DNA of 64,000 nt from Citrobacter telavivensis (GTDB lineage: Bacteria; Pseudomonadota; Gammaproteobacteria; Enterobacterales; Enterobacteriaceae). A program made the translations under genes and the position numbers. The number at the start of each line of letters is the position of its first letter. The stretch's first letter is position 1. The notes beneath the pieces were generated by a model. The model saw only the letters and a program-made list of their open reading frames with translations. It made no database searches and had not been told where the DNA came from. Where the stretch lies: the NCBI GenBank assembly GCA_009363175.1, contig CP045205.1:4092001-4156000 (forward strand). The letters run 5' to 3'. Positions 16,522 through 25,454 of this stretch are shown here, in pieces.

Positions 16522-17852
16522 TACTCTGTTACCTCGACAGGTTTACCTGGAAGAATGAAAGCCGGGTCACGCAGCCGGTTCCGTGTGGCAATGGCGTCAC
16601 GGTTCTCTGTATTACCGGTCTCACGCCATGCAATCAGGGATACAGGGGATGTCGTAGTCAGGGTGACTATCCGGGCCTGTGGCAACTGAGCGCTCCTGAC
16701 CCGCACGTCATTGACGACGGCAAAACGCAGCTCACGCAGGGCATGCCACAAATCCCGCTGGCCGTTTTCCACGGCGTACACCGCCTGTTCATTCAGTTGC
16801 TCAGCCAGCGTGTCGCCCGTACTGATGGCTTCCTCACTACTTCTGAACTCAGTGCTGGCAATGGTCTCTGCTTGTCCGATAAGACTGGCAACGACGATCA
16901 ACTGACGAAAATCAGTGATGTTAGCCTGCATAGAATCCGTCAGTTCAGGAACGACATCAGGAAGGCTGCTGGCAAAGCCATAGGTCCCGTCAGTAACAGA
17001 ACCCGGTGTAACTGACATGTACTTGGGTAACTGGTGAAGTGCAGCAGCTGTCGCACGGTCATTTGTATTTGTGACCGAATCAGGCGATGACCACGGCGAA
17101 GAAGATGAACCGGAAAACTGTTCTCCCTGCCACCGGCTGCGGAGCTGATCGTAAACCCGCATTGACCACAGAGGTTCGGTCACAGTCTCACGGACGCCGC
17201 TTACAAGGTTCAGAACATCATTGATAAATCCGGCAGGTTTCGCGACGGCCAGCTCAATTAACCCACGAAAACGCCCGAGGCGATCAGTCCATTCAGTAAT
17301 CGCGGAGGGGAGCGTCAGCACACCCACCACCAGATTTTCCATATCGTCCATCCATGTATCGGCCATCTCACCAAGACCATCCAGCAGGGCAAAGACATCG
17401 CCGTTCGCCAGAGCGTCTTTGACCTTATCTGCCGCGCTCATTACCGTCAGACTGGTATTTTCAGCGGCGGATGGAAACAGACGTTCACCCGCTTCGAACA
17501 CTTCAAAATCGACATAGGCAATGCCGCCTTCTTCTGTGCTCAGTCGGTGCGAAACCTTGCCAACCTGAACCTTCTGAATGCCGAACCACGGATGAATAAG
17601 TTCGCCAGGGCCTGGTGTGTTCAGGGCGCGGAGAAGTGCCTCCAGTTCGCTCTGGTAGTTCTTTCCAATCAGCTTGCCGTTGATTTGCTGTTGGGTCAGG
17701 ACGGCACCATTATCCTCGGTCCAGCCCACTTCTTTTTTAGGGTAGGCCCGTGGGATGGCACGACGTCCGCCAGTGCCTTCGTTGTTCACCAGCCAGAACG
17801 CCACGCCACGAAATGAAGCATCGCGCAGGTCTTCCCATCGGGTAACGGCCAT
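16521..17852 (-). CDS. DNA circularisation/tail protein N (Mu gp43)
   Basis: A 443-residue protein with the N-terminal DNA-circularisation domain (WEDLRDASFRGVAFWLVNN, RAYPKKEVGWTEDNG, LIHPWFGIQKVQVG). In Mu, N is an injected tail component that protects or circularises incoming DNA. The rest is helical with no motif I recognise. It overlaps P and the tape measure gene by one base each. Confidence 0.92.
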   Translation of the reverse strand: MAVTRWEDLRDASFRGVAFWLVNNEGTGGRRAIPRAYPKKEVGWTEDNGAVLTQQQINGKLIGKNYQSELEALLRALNTPGPGELIHPWFGIQKVQVGKVSHRLSTEEGGIAYVDFEVFEAGERLFPSAAENTSLTVMSAADKVKDALANGDVFALLDGLGEMADTWMDDMENLVVGVLTLPSAITEWTDRLGRFRGLIELAVAKPAGFINDVLNLVSGVRETVTEPLWSMRVYDQLRSRWQGEQFSGSSSSPWSSPDSVTNTNDRATAAALHQLPKYMSVTPGSVTDGTYGFASSLPDVVPELTDSMQANITDFRQLIVVASLIGQAETIASTEFRSSEEAISTGDTLAEQLNEQAVYAVENGQRDLWHALRELRFAVVNDVRVRSAQLPQARIVTLTTTSPVSLIAWRETGNTENRDAIATRNRLRDPAFILPGKPVEVTE

Positions 17853-19771
17853 CAGCTTTGCTCCACGCTGGACACGCCAGCCGATGCGCTGAGTTTGATA
17901 CCCGGCTGGTTCATGCTGACACTTTTAACGCGTCCGCCACCTTCGAGGATGACACGGATCTCACCCTGCATTTTTTGTACGGTTGTTGGCAATGCTGGTG
18001 GCTGAACTGGCTTATCGAATGCGTTTTTGTTTTCAATGGCGGCATTGGTGCCACGCAGGAAATCAACGATGACACCAAACAAAGAATGGTCATTCGTTTC
18101 AGGACGTGGTGTTTCTGCCGGGTGATTGTTTGACGCAGGAACGAACGGCGTCGCCGGCGTCAGTGATGCCCACGGGCGCGGATCAATAACCGGTTTCTCA
18201 CTCGCTTTGCGATTAGCGCGATCCTTTGCCCACTGAACCATACTGTCCTTGTCGTCATCGGTCAGCGGCGGTTCTTCATAAAGGTATGGGATAGTTGACG
18301 CCAGCATTGTCGGACCAACCATCCAATTCAGCCCACCAAGACGTCTTGGGCCTTTAGGTTTGCGGGGATTTTTCCCGTCTGGTCCAGACGGGACCATATC
18401 ACCCGGACCACCCATACCGCCTTTGCCCATGTTCACGACATAAACCGGCATGACGCCGGAGCCAAAAACATCGGAGACGCCTTTAGGGATACCTTTACCG
18501 CCTTTTTCTGGCTGAAGAAAATCCCATGCACCTTTACCGATTTTAAAAGCCTTACGTGCCGCGATGACTCCGGCAGTAGCAATAGCTATTTTCTTGCCGA
18601 TTTCAAGCCAGTTCTGAACCGTCTTTTGATCAACGGAATTGATAGCATCAGCCAGTTCCTGTACAGGACCGGCAAGATTGTTGTTAGAAAATTTCTTCCA
18701 TGTGACACTCAGACTGGTCAGCGCCGAAGTAAAATCCTTCGCCGCATATTCGGCGTCTTTCATGATGCCTGTACCGTCTCCGACAACTGACTGGTATCGC
18801 TTAAGATTTTCCGCCCCTTTGCCGGAGGTGACGCTACTGATAAGTAAAATACTGTCCTGATTAAAACCGGCTTCCAGAAGTCTTTTGTTCTGCTCTTGCG
18901 CCCCCTTGCTACCGGATGATTTCGCTACTTCAGCCAAGAGCACTGAAAGCGAACGCATCTTTCCGTCCTTGTCATAAACGTTAATCCCGGCTTTCTGCTT
19001 GAGGGTGTCAACGACCTTTGGTAATTGCAGATCTCGAATCAGGTTTTCAGTCGCCGTGGCTGCTGTATCGCGATCACCCGTAGCATCCCTTGCCGAGTTC
19101 AGAACCACCAGCCCCTGTTTGATTCCTTCGACGCCTTTCCCTCCAGCAGCTGCGTACATTGATAACGCCCTGGTTGCTTTCTCCGCTGCATCTTTCAGTT
19201 CGAATGCGCCTTCTTTGCCCAAGTTGTTGGCAATATCCATTGCCTGAAGGTTCTCTTGGGCATTCTTTGTCTGAAACTTCTGAAAAGTTGCAAACAATCC
19301 ACCAATTGCTTGGCCGTCAGAACCCGATGCAGCGATAGAGGCAGCTATCATGTCCTTATTCTGAATACCAAAATCCAGATCACCGGTCGTTTTATTGACA
19401 TTCTCCAGAGCCGCCAACACCTCCGAGTCATCGACACGGAATTTGATGGCTGTATCCTGGATACCCGCAAAAATATTGCGCATCTCATCGCGAGTTTTAC
19501 CGGCAGCAATACCCAGACCTGTTAATTGTCTGTCTGTTTTAGCAAACTCTTTCAGTGCGGCACCACTGGCAAGGCCGGCAATCATCGTGGTGTAACGGTT
19601 GCTGAGCATATCCAGACCACGTCCCGCAGATTCCGACGCGGCTTTAACAACAGACATTGCTTTCTGGTTACGGCTGGCAAACTCGCTCATATTAGCGCCG
19701 TACTGGCGGGCTTTCGCCGTCAGGTTCCCGGCAAGGTTAATCAGAATTTCAGTGCTTAGGCGGTTTGTCAT
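17852..19771 (-). CDS. Tail tape measure protein (Mu gp42-like)
   Basis: A 639-residue tape measure protein, which sets tail length and is ejected with DNA. The N-terminal part is helical and alanine-rich (RNQKAMSVVKAASESAGRGLDM; FAKTDRQLTGLGIAAG); a hydrophobic stretch lies near 393-410 and a glycine-rich linker near 449-485 (GKGGMGGPGDMVPSG). Its start lies inside the last codons of the frameshifted chaperone extension, as is usual for this gene pair. It follows the chaperone genes and precedes N. Confidence 0.92.
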   Translation of the reverse strand: MTNRLSTEILINLAGNLTAKARQYGANMSEFASRNQKAMSVVKAASESAGRGLDMLSNRYTTMIAGLASGAALKEFAKTDRQLTGLGIAAGKTRDEMRNIFAGIQDTAIKFRVDDSEVLAALENVNKTTGDLDFGIQNKDMIAASIAASGSDGQAIGGLFATFQKFQTKNAQENLQAMDIANNLGKEGAFELKDAAEKATRALSMYAAAGGKGVEGIKQGLVVLNSARDATGDRDTAATATENLIRDLQLPKVVDTLKQKAGINVYDKDGKMRSLSVLLAEVAKSSGSKGAQEQNKRLLEAGFNQDSILLISSVTSGKGAENLKRYQSVVGDGTGIMKDAEYAAKDFTSALTSLSVTWKKFSNNNLAGPVQELADAINSVDQKTVQNWLEIGKKIAIATAGVIAARKAFKIGKGAWDFLQPEKGGKGIPKGVSDVFGSGVMPVYVVNMGKGGMGGPGDMVPSGPDGKNPRKPKGPRRLGGLNWMVGPTMLASTIPYLYEEPPLTDDDKDSMVQWAKDRANRKASEKPVIDPRPWASLTPATPFVPASNNHPAETPRPETNDHSLFGVIVDFLRGTNAAIENKNAFDKPVQPPALPTTVQKMQGEIRVILEGGGRVKSVSMNQPGIKLSASAGVSSVEQS

Positions 19772-20253
19772 ATTGCTTCCTCAGTTGCCTGACCTGAATA
19801 AGCAACTGCCGCAGGGGCAGTTGCTCAAGCCGGTTAACATCGAAACGCTGAGAGAGGTTAATCAGCAGTAGATTGAGTGCCGCTGCCATCGGCATCATGT
19901 CGCCCCCGTTCGGCAGTCTCCCCGAGCATGTCGTCCATAGCCTGACCCTTTTCTGTCAGCAACTTCAAATCTTCCGGATGCAGACCATAGATTTGATTCA
20001 TGTCCAGTGGGCCGGGGATTTGACCAATCTGCTTAATCTGCCGGCGCATCATCTCCAGCCCCATCATCACCTCAGAGCAGTACGCGACAGCCTTGCCGTG
20101 ATCACCGATAACAACGCGCTCAGAGGCCAGTTGCGATTCGATAACGTCACGGGATGTCAGTTCACGCAGTGTCACATCCTTGTGAAGCATTTCATCGACG
20201 GTGCCTTTGCCGGTACGCAGACCGTGTTTCAGAGTGAATGTCAGTTCAGCCAT
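19749..20253 (-). CDS. Tail assembly chaperone frameshift product (gp41-gp42-type fusion)
   Basis: Downstream of the chaperone gene the other frame is open for about 50 codons (GDMMPMAAALNLLLINLSQ ... KQYDKPPKH) and stops at 19751-19749, overlapping the tape measure start. The shared stretch contains CGG-GGG-CGA (19901-19909). After GGG is decoded, a -2 slip gives re-pairing on GGG and reading of GGC-GAC-ATG in the extension frame. Mu is known for -2 recoding at this gene pair. The fusion would be about 168 residues and chaperones the tape measure. Confidence 0.75.
19858..20253 (-). CDS. Tail assembly chaperone, unshifted form (Mu gp41)
   Basis: A 131-residue protein of the gpE/gp41 family (LTFTLKHGLRTGKGTVDEMLHKDVTLRELT; YCSEVMMGLEMMRRQIKQIGQIPG). 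It is placed between tail tube and tape measure, where contractile-tailed phages keep their chaperone pair. Its last residues (GRHDADGSGTQSTAD) follow the slippery site and differ from the recoded product. Confidence 0.9.
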   Translation of the reverse strand: MAELTFTLKHGLRTGKGTVDEMLHKDVTLRELTSRDVIESQLASERVVIGDHGKAVAYCSEVMMGLEMMRRQIKQIGQIPGPLDMNQIYGLHPEDLKLLTEKGQAMDDMLGETAERGRHDADGSGTQSTAD

Positions 20254-20256
20254 GTC

Positions 20257-20613
20257 TTACACCTTCACACACTTGACGCCGATGAAGTTGGCCGAAACCG
20301 TACCCGCGTCTTCGTCCAGTTCTGCCGGGTTATCGGTGGCCGCACCGGTCATCATGTAATTGAGACCGTTGTCACCGTAGAACATGACAGTCACATCCTC
20401 CCAGTTACTGATTTCAATCACATCGACGTCGCGATCCGCAGCAATGGTCAGCTTGATGGAAGGGGCGGCCATCTTGCGGGAATTACCCCAGACCTTGCCA
20501 CCGCCCATATGTTGCTGGCGGGCATAGCCACCCGGATTCAGCACGGATTTCCCTTCAGTTTTGATTTCGCGGCCATTAACACGAATAGCCGCCATACCCA
20601 GAATATTTGCCAT
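20257..20613 (-). CDS. Tail tube protein (Mu M, gp40)
   Basis: A 118-residue tail tube subunit with the family block MAAIRVNGREIKTEGKSVLNPGG and the compact beta-rich remainder (KLTIAADRDVDVIEISNWEDVTVMFYG). It forms the inner tube inside the sheath. It sits between sheath and chaperone genes. Confidence 0.93.
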   Translation of the reverse strand: MANILGMAAIRVNGREIKTEGKSVLNPGGYARQQHMGGGKVWGNSRKMAAPSIKLTIAADRDVDVIEISNWEDVTVMFYGDNGLNYMMTGAATDNPAELDEDAGTVSANFIGVKCVKV

Positions 20614-20622
20614 GCTGGCTCC

Positions 20623-22104
20623 TTAAAGTTTGAACTGGATGAGACCGGCCAGAACGCGCAACTGATTCACCAGATTCGGGTGACAGATAAAGTTCAGGCG
20701 GTTCGGATCGTTGCTGTCGATGGTGACATCAAGCGTGTCTTTGTAGTCCTCGAAGTCCTCCACCAGCCCTGCCGGGATAAGCTCAGTCAGTGCAATATCC
20801 AGCAGCTCAGCGGTTGCAATTTTCGGTGTCATCACTGGCTGACCGGCATCGAGCAAATCGAGCACGTCATCACCCGCCAGCTTGTGCCGTGGGTAGCGAC
20901 TGGTGAAACGGTTTTTGATGACATACCGGATGCGGCCAAGCGTTGCCGGCGACTGCACATCGAGATACGAAATATCGGTATCACCATAGCGGTTAACGCG
21001 GTACATGGTGATTTCGCGCTCAATACAGACATTGTCACCCGCATCGACAAAGTGCGTTGCGATACCGTCATGCAGCAACAAATTACGTTCCGGCATGTCC
21101 CAGCGAATGCCGCTTTTCGGTGCTTTGATGCCGGTCAGCACCAGTGTCTGGAGTGGACGGGCCGGGTCAAGAGCAAGCTGGTAGGCCGCTGTCGCACCAT
21201 AACTGGCAGCCCACAACCATGACGGTTCCGGCGCGATGTTGGTGCCGATACAGGAAATCAGCCAGTCATTACGGGTATGACCGAACGTGCCGCTCTGGGC
21301 ATGCGTACCGCGAAAAGCAGTCCACAACAGAGCCTCCATCATCTTGAGTGGCCCCCAGCGCTCCAGCAGTTCGTCACGAATGGTGTTCAGACTTTGCGTG
21401 TCGTTGTACGGAAAGATGATATCCGTATACCAGTCATCACCCAGCGCGGCGACAACCGCCTGAATATCAGGTGTACCCGAGCCGCCCGTAAAGGCTGTCA
21501 ATGTGGCACTGATACCCGCAGGTGTTTTTTCACCTGGATAAAAGTTCAGACGCACATCGCTGTCATTCCCCGTGATGCCTTTCCAGTTCACTGTCAGTAC
21601 TACGGTCGCGGCGGCATCAGCCTTTAAAGTGGCCGAGACCTGCGTTGCAGGTTTTGCTGTTACCTCTGTGATGATATTGCCGGCAATGGCTTCGGCGTCA
21701 TCACCGATGCTGACGCCCACCTGGACAGACACACCATTAATCATCAGTGCCAGCGTACCGGCCTGAGTCGCAGTACCGAGCATCGTGACGGTGGCGCTCG
21801 CAGTTGCACCCTGGGCAATGTCAGCCATACCCATCGCATACATCTCGGTATATTTGTTGGCCTTACGGACTGTCTTTGCCATTTCACCCAGCATGGAGCC
21901 GCGTCCGTAAAGCTCATCGGCCATACTGTCACCGGTAATACGGTTCAGTGCCAATGGCTCAGCAGTCGCGCTGGCGAGTTGCTGACCTATCACCAGAATT
22001 TTACGGGACTGTGCCGGCGCGGCACTCATCGCCATAGAGTTATCGATATCGATCCAGACCAGCGGGACACGAGTATCATCAGGAATATTACCGATGGACA
22101 TCAT
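20623..22104 (-). CDS. Tail sheath protein (Mu L, gp39)
   Basis: A 493-residue contractile sheath subunit. The conserved N-terminus GNIPDDTRVPLVWIDIDNS and the C-terminal LVNQLRVLAGLIQFKL region match Mu-type sheaths. A threonine-rich inserted domain (about residues 105-215) lies in the first half. The start overlaps the DUF2635 gene by 4 bp. Confidence 0.95.
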   Translation of the reverse strand: MMSIGNIPDDTRVPLVWIDIDNSMAMSAAPAQSRKILVIGQQLASATAEPLALNRITGDSMADELYGRGSMLGEMAKTVRKANKYTEMYAMGMADIAQGATASATVTMLGTATQAGTLALMINGVSVQVGVSIGDDAEAIAGNIITEVTAKPATQVSATLKADAAATVVLTVNWKGITGNDSDVRLNFYPGEKTPAGISATLTAFTGGSGTPDIQAVVAALGDDWYTDIIFPYNDTQSLNTIRDELLERWGPLKMMEALLWTAFRGTHAQSGTFGHTRNDWLISCIGTNIAPEPSWLWAASYGATAAYQLALDPARPLQTLVLTGIKAPKSGIRWDMPERNLLLHDGIATHFVDAGDNVCIEREITMYRVNRYGDTDISYLDVQSPATLGRIRYVIKNRFTSRYPRHKLAGDDVLDLLDAGQPVMTPKIATAELLDIALTELIPAGLVEDFEDYKDTLDVTIDSNDPNRLNFICHPNLVNQLRVLAGLIQFKL

Positions 22105-22289
22105 GCCTCCTTATCGGTTTTAGGTGTGCGGGACTTCGGCAGCTCAGTGATGATCACATCGCCTTCTTTTTCACGGCGCAGCCAGTAAGCATTTGCCGGC
22201 AGTGCCTCGCCATCAGCATCAAGGTGACGGCCATCAGCCTTACGGACGAGCAGGCCCGCCCGCGATGGCTTAATCATTTTCTTACTCAT
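22101..22289 (-). CDS. DUF2635 small phage protein (Mu gp38)
   Basis: A 62-residue basic protein (IKPSRAGLLVRKADGRHLDADGEALP) of the DUF2635 family, found just before the sheath gene in Mu-like phages. The exact role in tail or head completion is not known to me. It overlaps both neighbours. Confidence 0.88.
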   Translation of the reverse strand: MSKKMIKPSRAGLLVRKADGRHLDADGEALPANAYWLRREKEGDVIITELPKSRTPKTDKEA

Positions 22290-22893
22290 CAGACTGTCCT
22301 TCTCTTACGTTTATGATTTCCGGCACATCGCTTACCGGTTGACCGTTCACCACAATGCTTGCACCCAGTCGCAGGAATTCCGGCAGTGTGGACAGGTCGA
22401 TCTCATCATCAAGCCGAAACTCCTGTTCCCATGTGACGGCCCACATGGTGATACCGAGATTTTCCAGCCCCCCCGACCAGAGATTTTCAGCGTAAATATT
22501 TTCGGCCATCCGCTCAGCCTTCATACCCGCAGCCGCTTCACGGCAACTGATACGACGGGCAAGTCGTCCGGCGATAACCTCACAGCGAGCATCGCGCGGG
22601 TATCCCCAGAAATCAGCCATCATGATGTAGGCCGCCCAGGTCACAAGGCCGGTCATACCGTTACGGTTACGAATGTTCCTGACCCGCAGGGCTGCAATCC
22701 GGATACTTCCACCACGCCCGGACATAAAGCTTTTGACCTGGTCCGGGGTATTAAACTGACCGATGTGACGTTCCACCTTTTCTACCCGGTCAGGTTTTTT
22801 TTCACCTTCCAGCTCGATTTTTAGCCAGTTAACAATGTTCTCGGCAGCACTGACCGTACTGCCCAGAGTGACGAACTCCGGACGCTCATTCAT
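22282..22893 (-). CDS. Head-tail connector protein gp37 family (DUF1834)
   Basis: A 203-residue protein with FVTLGSTVSAAENIVNWLKIELEGEKKPDRVEKVERHIG at the start and the VTWEQEFRLDDE block near the end, as in Mu gp37. It is positioned between gpG and DUF2635, which suggests a tail terminator or connector role. Confidence 0.85.
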   Translation of the reverse strand: MNERPEFVTLGSTVSAAENIVNWLKIELEGEKKPDRVEKVERHIGQFNTPDQVKSFMSGRGGSIRIAALRVRNIRNRNGMTGLVTWAAYIMMADFWGYPRDARCEVIAGRLARRISCREAAAGMKAERMAENIYAENLWSGGLENLGITMWAVTWEQEFRLDDEIDLSTLPEFLRLGASIVVNGQPVSDVPEIINVREGQSDE

Positions 22894-23435
22894 TGCAGAA
22901 CCTCATTCCAGAAATCCCCGATGACGTGCAGCAACTCCTGACTGTTCCCGGAGGACAGACCGAGGAATTCACGCTGCGGAATGTTTAACATACGTTTATG
23001 CGCTCCCACGGTTTGCCATACACCGTGCTTAAGCGCCCGACCAAACGCCTGTGAGATGAGCCGCTTATGGGCTGACACGGACACCGAGCCGGAAAATCCT
23101 TCGTTGTGCGTCCGGCCATAATCAAGCGGTGTACCCACACGAACGACTGAGCCGCTGACCACATACTGGATACTGTCGAGCAGATCGCCGTTGCCCTGTA
23201 ACAGACTCTGGTTGCTGTGTCGGGTTTTCGCGTAGCTGTCAGACCAGTCCTGCCACTTCTCACCGGCAGGGCTGGATTTTTCGCTGGCGATGCGCCGGCG
23301 GGTTTGTGACTCCACAACAGCACCAATGCTCTCCAGTAGCTCCTGTTGCAGTGACTGGTCAGCCAGCCGCTCAATCGCGCGACGAATGTCCTGAAGCTTC
23401 TGGTCGCCTCTGACCTCGACAGTAATTCCCATCAC
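22890..23435 (-). CDS. Virion morphogenesis protein (gpG/gpS family)
   Basis: A 181-residue protein of the phage virion morphogenesis family: VEVRGDQKLQDIRRAIERLAD, SSPAGEKWQDWSDSYAKTR, LVDYGRTHNEG-like region and IPQREFLGLS. Such proteins join or stabilise head and tail. In Mu, G lies right after F; here it follows gp36, so the order has been rearranged. It overlaps both neighbours by 4 bp. Confidence 0.88.
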   Translation of the reverse strand: MMGITVEVRGDQKLQDIRRAIERLADQSLQQELLESIGAVVESQTRRRIASEKSSPAGEKWQDWSDSYAKTRHSNQSLLQGNGDLLDSIQYVVSGSVVRVGTPLDYGRTHNEGFSGSVSVSAHKRLISQAFGRALKHGVWQTVGAHKRMLNIPQREFLGLSSGNSQELLHVIGDFWNEVLQ

Positions 23436-23872
23436 AGCACCCCTTTCAGGTTGTTACGGGTGAACAGACGGCGGTTTTCACTGACAATGATCAGCTTTCC
23501 GGTGTCGGTCTCAGGAACCGGGGTGTCAGACGGCACACCGAGGTCACGGGTGCCGTTAGCAATTTCACGCAGGGTGCGAAGGGCTTCGTCGTAACGCTTC
23601 TGGATTTCATCGGTGATCTGATGGTCCCGGTCAGACAGCCAGTAAAACGCGATAGAAACCGCAGCACGGCGCAACGGACTCGGCAGGGTCGGAAGATTCA
23701 GCGGCAACTGATAACGTTTCGCCAGAAAGGAATTAATTTCTGCATCAGTGTCATCAATCGCCCGCTGGATCTTTTCTTCGTCGAGCTGCTGCGTCTCTTT
23801 GTTGATTGCCATGTTCCAGACACGGTCACCATCGGTTGCCAGCAGGTCTTCACGCGTTACGTAAATGCCCAT
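23432..23872 (-). CDS. Head completion protein gp36 family (DUF1320)
   Basis: A 146-residue DUF1320 protein: starts MGIYVTREDLLATDGDRVW, contains DDTDAEINSFLAKRYQLPLN and WLSDRDHQITDEIQKRYDEAL. The family adopts an adaptor fold at the portal-tail interface. It is coupled to gpG by a 4-bp overlap. Confidence 0.9.
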   Translation of the reverse strand: MGIYVTREDLLATDGDRVWNMAINKETQQLDEEKIQRAIDDTDAEINSFLAKRYQLPLNLPTLPSPLRRAAVSIAFYWLSDRDHQITDEIQKRYDEALRTLREIANGTRDLGVPSDTPVPETDTGKLIIVSENRRLFTRNNLKGVL

Positions 23873-24474
23873 TATTCGCTCTCCGCACCGGTTTCAGGTT
23901 CGGTAACAGCCTCCAGTTCGGTCACAATCAGCATCTTTTCAGCCTTCAGACGTCGGGCTGTATCGGTGCTGATCACGCAGCCATGCAGCGGTTTACCACC
24001 GGCATCTTCCAGAATCTGTTCATCCGGGTTGTCGCTGACGAAAACATGCACAGGAACGTGCGGCCAGAACCGGCCAGCGCGATGAAAGCCGTTTTCCGGA
24101 ATGGCGCGGACTTCCAGCACCACGACGTTTTCAGTAATGCGAACAGCTTCTGTATGGTCACGTTCCAGCGTCTCCCGCCAGAGATGGTTTCTCAGCTCAT
24201 CACCAGTGAGATTGCCCTTATCAACCTGTACAGTGATAAGGCCGGACGGTTCCGGAGTGACGGCTATTCCACCATCACCGGATGCAGGTTCCGGGTCAGA
24301 TGTGACACCTGTAGCTGTAACCGCCGGTTGTGATGTCTGACCGTCATCAGTAATAACTGGTGCCACCGGTGCCGGTTGCGCCTGGACAGTCGTATCCTTC
24401 GTTGCTTTGTCGTCTTTCTTTTCCGTAGCGGTTCCGGTCTTGCCAGCGGCTGATTTATTAGCTTTTCCACTCAC
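23872..24474 (-). CDS. Phage head protein gp35-like (HI1506-type)
   Basis: A 200-residue protein. The first 95 residues are low-complexity and rich in Lys, Ala, Thr and Val-Pro; the C-terminal part (VTVQVDKG-type region, NHLWRETLERDHTEAVRITENVVVLEVRAIPE) is conserved in Mu-like phages after the major head gene. The function is unknown; a head decoration or connector protein is likely by position. Confidence 0.75.
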   Translation of the reverse strand: MSGKANKSAAGKTGTATEKKDDKATKDTTVQAQPAPVAPVITDDGQTSQPAVTATGVTSDPEPASGDGGIAVTPEPSGLITVQVDKGNLTGDELRNHLWRETLERDHTEAVRITENVVVLEVRAIPENGFHRAGRFWPHVPVHVFVSDNPDEQILEDAGGKPLHGCVISTDTARRLKAEKMLIVTELEAVTEPETGAESE

Positions 24475-24502
24475 TTTTTAAACCTCGTTTACGGTACGTT
24501 TG

Positions 24503-24553
24503 AAGGAGGGATAACCCCTCCTTAATCCGGAGTTACGTCATTTATTACGTAAC
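24503..24553. terminator. Tandem hairpins after the major head gene
   Basis: Two short perfect hairpins lie in the 83-bp gap after the head gene: AAGGAGGG/CCCTCCTT (24503-24523) and GTTACGT/ACGTAAC (24532-24553). Neither is followed by a long U-tract on the minus strand. They may attenuate transcription or protect the abundant head mRNA rather than terminate. Confidence 0.5.
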
Positions 24554-24557
24554 GACA

Positions 24558-25451
24558 TCACGCTTTGACGTAAGGTGAAACCAGCAGATCAACATCCTTG
24601 TAATAGATGTTCGAACCACCACCATCAGCCATGACCGCTTCAATCAGCGCTTTAGCCGCACCACGGTTATTTTTACCGACAACCAGCAACGTCGGATTCA
24701 TGCCCAGTGGTTCGCCGTTAGAGTCAGTGATACCCATCATTGCGGAGACGGCGGCTTCATAGTTCGCTTTGTTCAGCGTTGCTTTTGACCCGACACAGGT
24801 CTGCCAGAAGCCAAATCCAACGTTGCTACGGCCATCGGTTCCGTAGGCGAATTCGTTCTGAAGGAACACACGTTCACTGGTGAGATCGTCGAGGGCGGTG
24901 AAATTAAACGGACGGCGCTCCTGGTAAATGATGGGCAGCAGCGCATGTGTGGCATCAATCAGGAACCACGGCTCGCCAGCATCTGTCGTCGGGTCGCCCA
25001 CAACGTTCGATTTGGTGAGTGCACCAACAGGGTGATCGGTATCAAAGAAATACTGACCGTCCCAGCACAGCGTATTGAAGCCTTTGCACAGCAATTCAAA
25101 CGACAGCTTGTCCGGGAAAATAGTGGTGTCGCGGCCAAGCTGTTCAGCAATCACGGAATACTGACCAATCTGGTCGTCTTCGATTTTTTCACGCTTAACC
25201 TTGACCGAGTTTTCCCAGGTTTTGTTGGTAATGACATACCCGGCCTGAGCCAGCTCTTTCAGTTGACGTTCCCCGATCCATTCCTTGATGGTCGGAAAGT
25301 CCTCAACCCAGCCATAAGTGTTAGATGCGCCGGAACTGGGGATGACAGTGGCAATGGTTCGATATTGCGGATTGACCCGCCCGACACCTCTGGTAAAAGC
25401 GGCACTCAGGGCCGTCGTCAGCGCATGCAATATTTCTGCGGATACCTGCAT
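24558..25451 (-). CDS. Major head protein (Mu gpT family)
   Basis: A 297-residue Mu-type major capsid subunit: starts with ILHALTTALSAAFTRGVGRV, has SNTYGWVEDFPTIKEWIGERQ and ends KDVDLLVSPYVKA. The length fits gpT (about 305). It lies 3 bp after the protease gene and is followed by the connector genes, as in Mu. Confidence 0.95.
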   Translation of the reverse strand: MQVSAEILHALTTALSAAFTRGVGRVNPQYRTIATVIPSSGASNTYGWVEDFPTIKEWIGERQLKELAQAGYVITNKTWENSVKVKREKIEDDQIGQYSVIAEQLGRDTTIFPDKLSFELLCKGFNTLCWDGQYFFDTDHPVGALTKSNVVGDPTTDAGEPWFLIDATHALLPIIYQERRPFNFTALDDLTSERVFLQNEFAYGTDGRSNVGFGFWQTCVGSKATLNKANYEAAVSAMMGITDSNGEPLGMNPTLLVVGKNNRGAAKALIEAVMADGGGSNIYYKDVDLLVSPYVKA

Positions 25452-25454
25452 GGA

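Noticed and set aside
19873..21222. 449-codon plus-strand open frame opposite the sheath, tube and chaperone genes
   Set aside because: It runs antisense through three well-recognised tail genes, has no family resemblance and arises from codon bias on the other strand.
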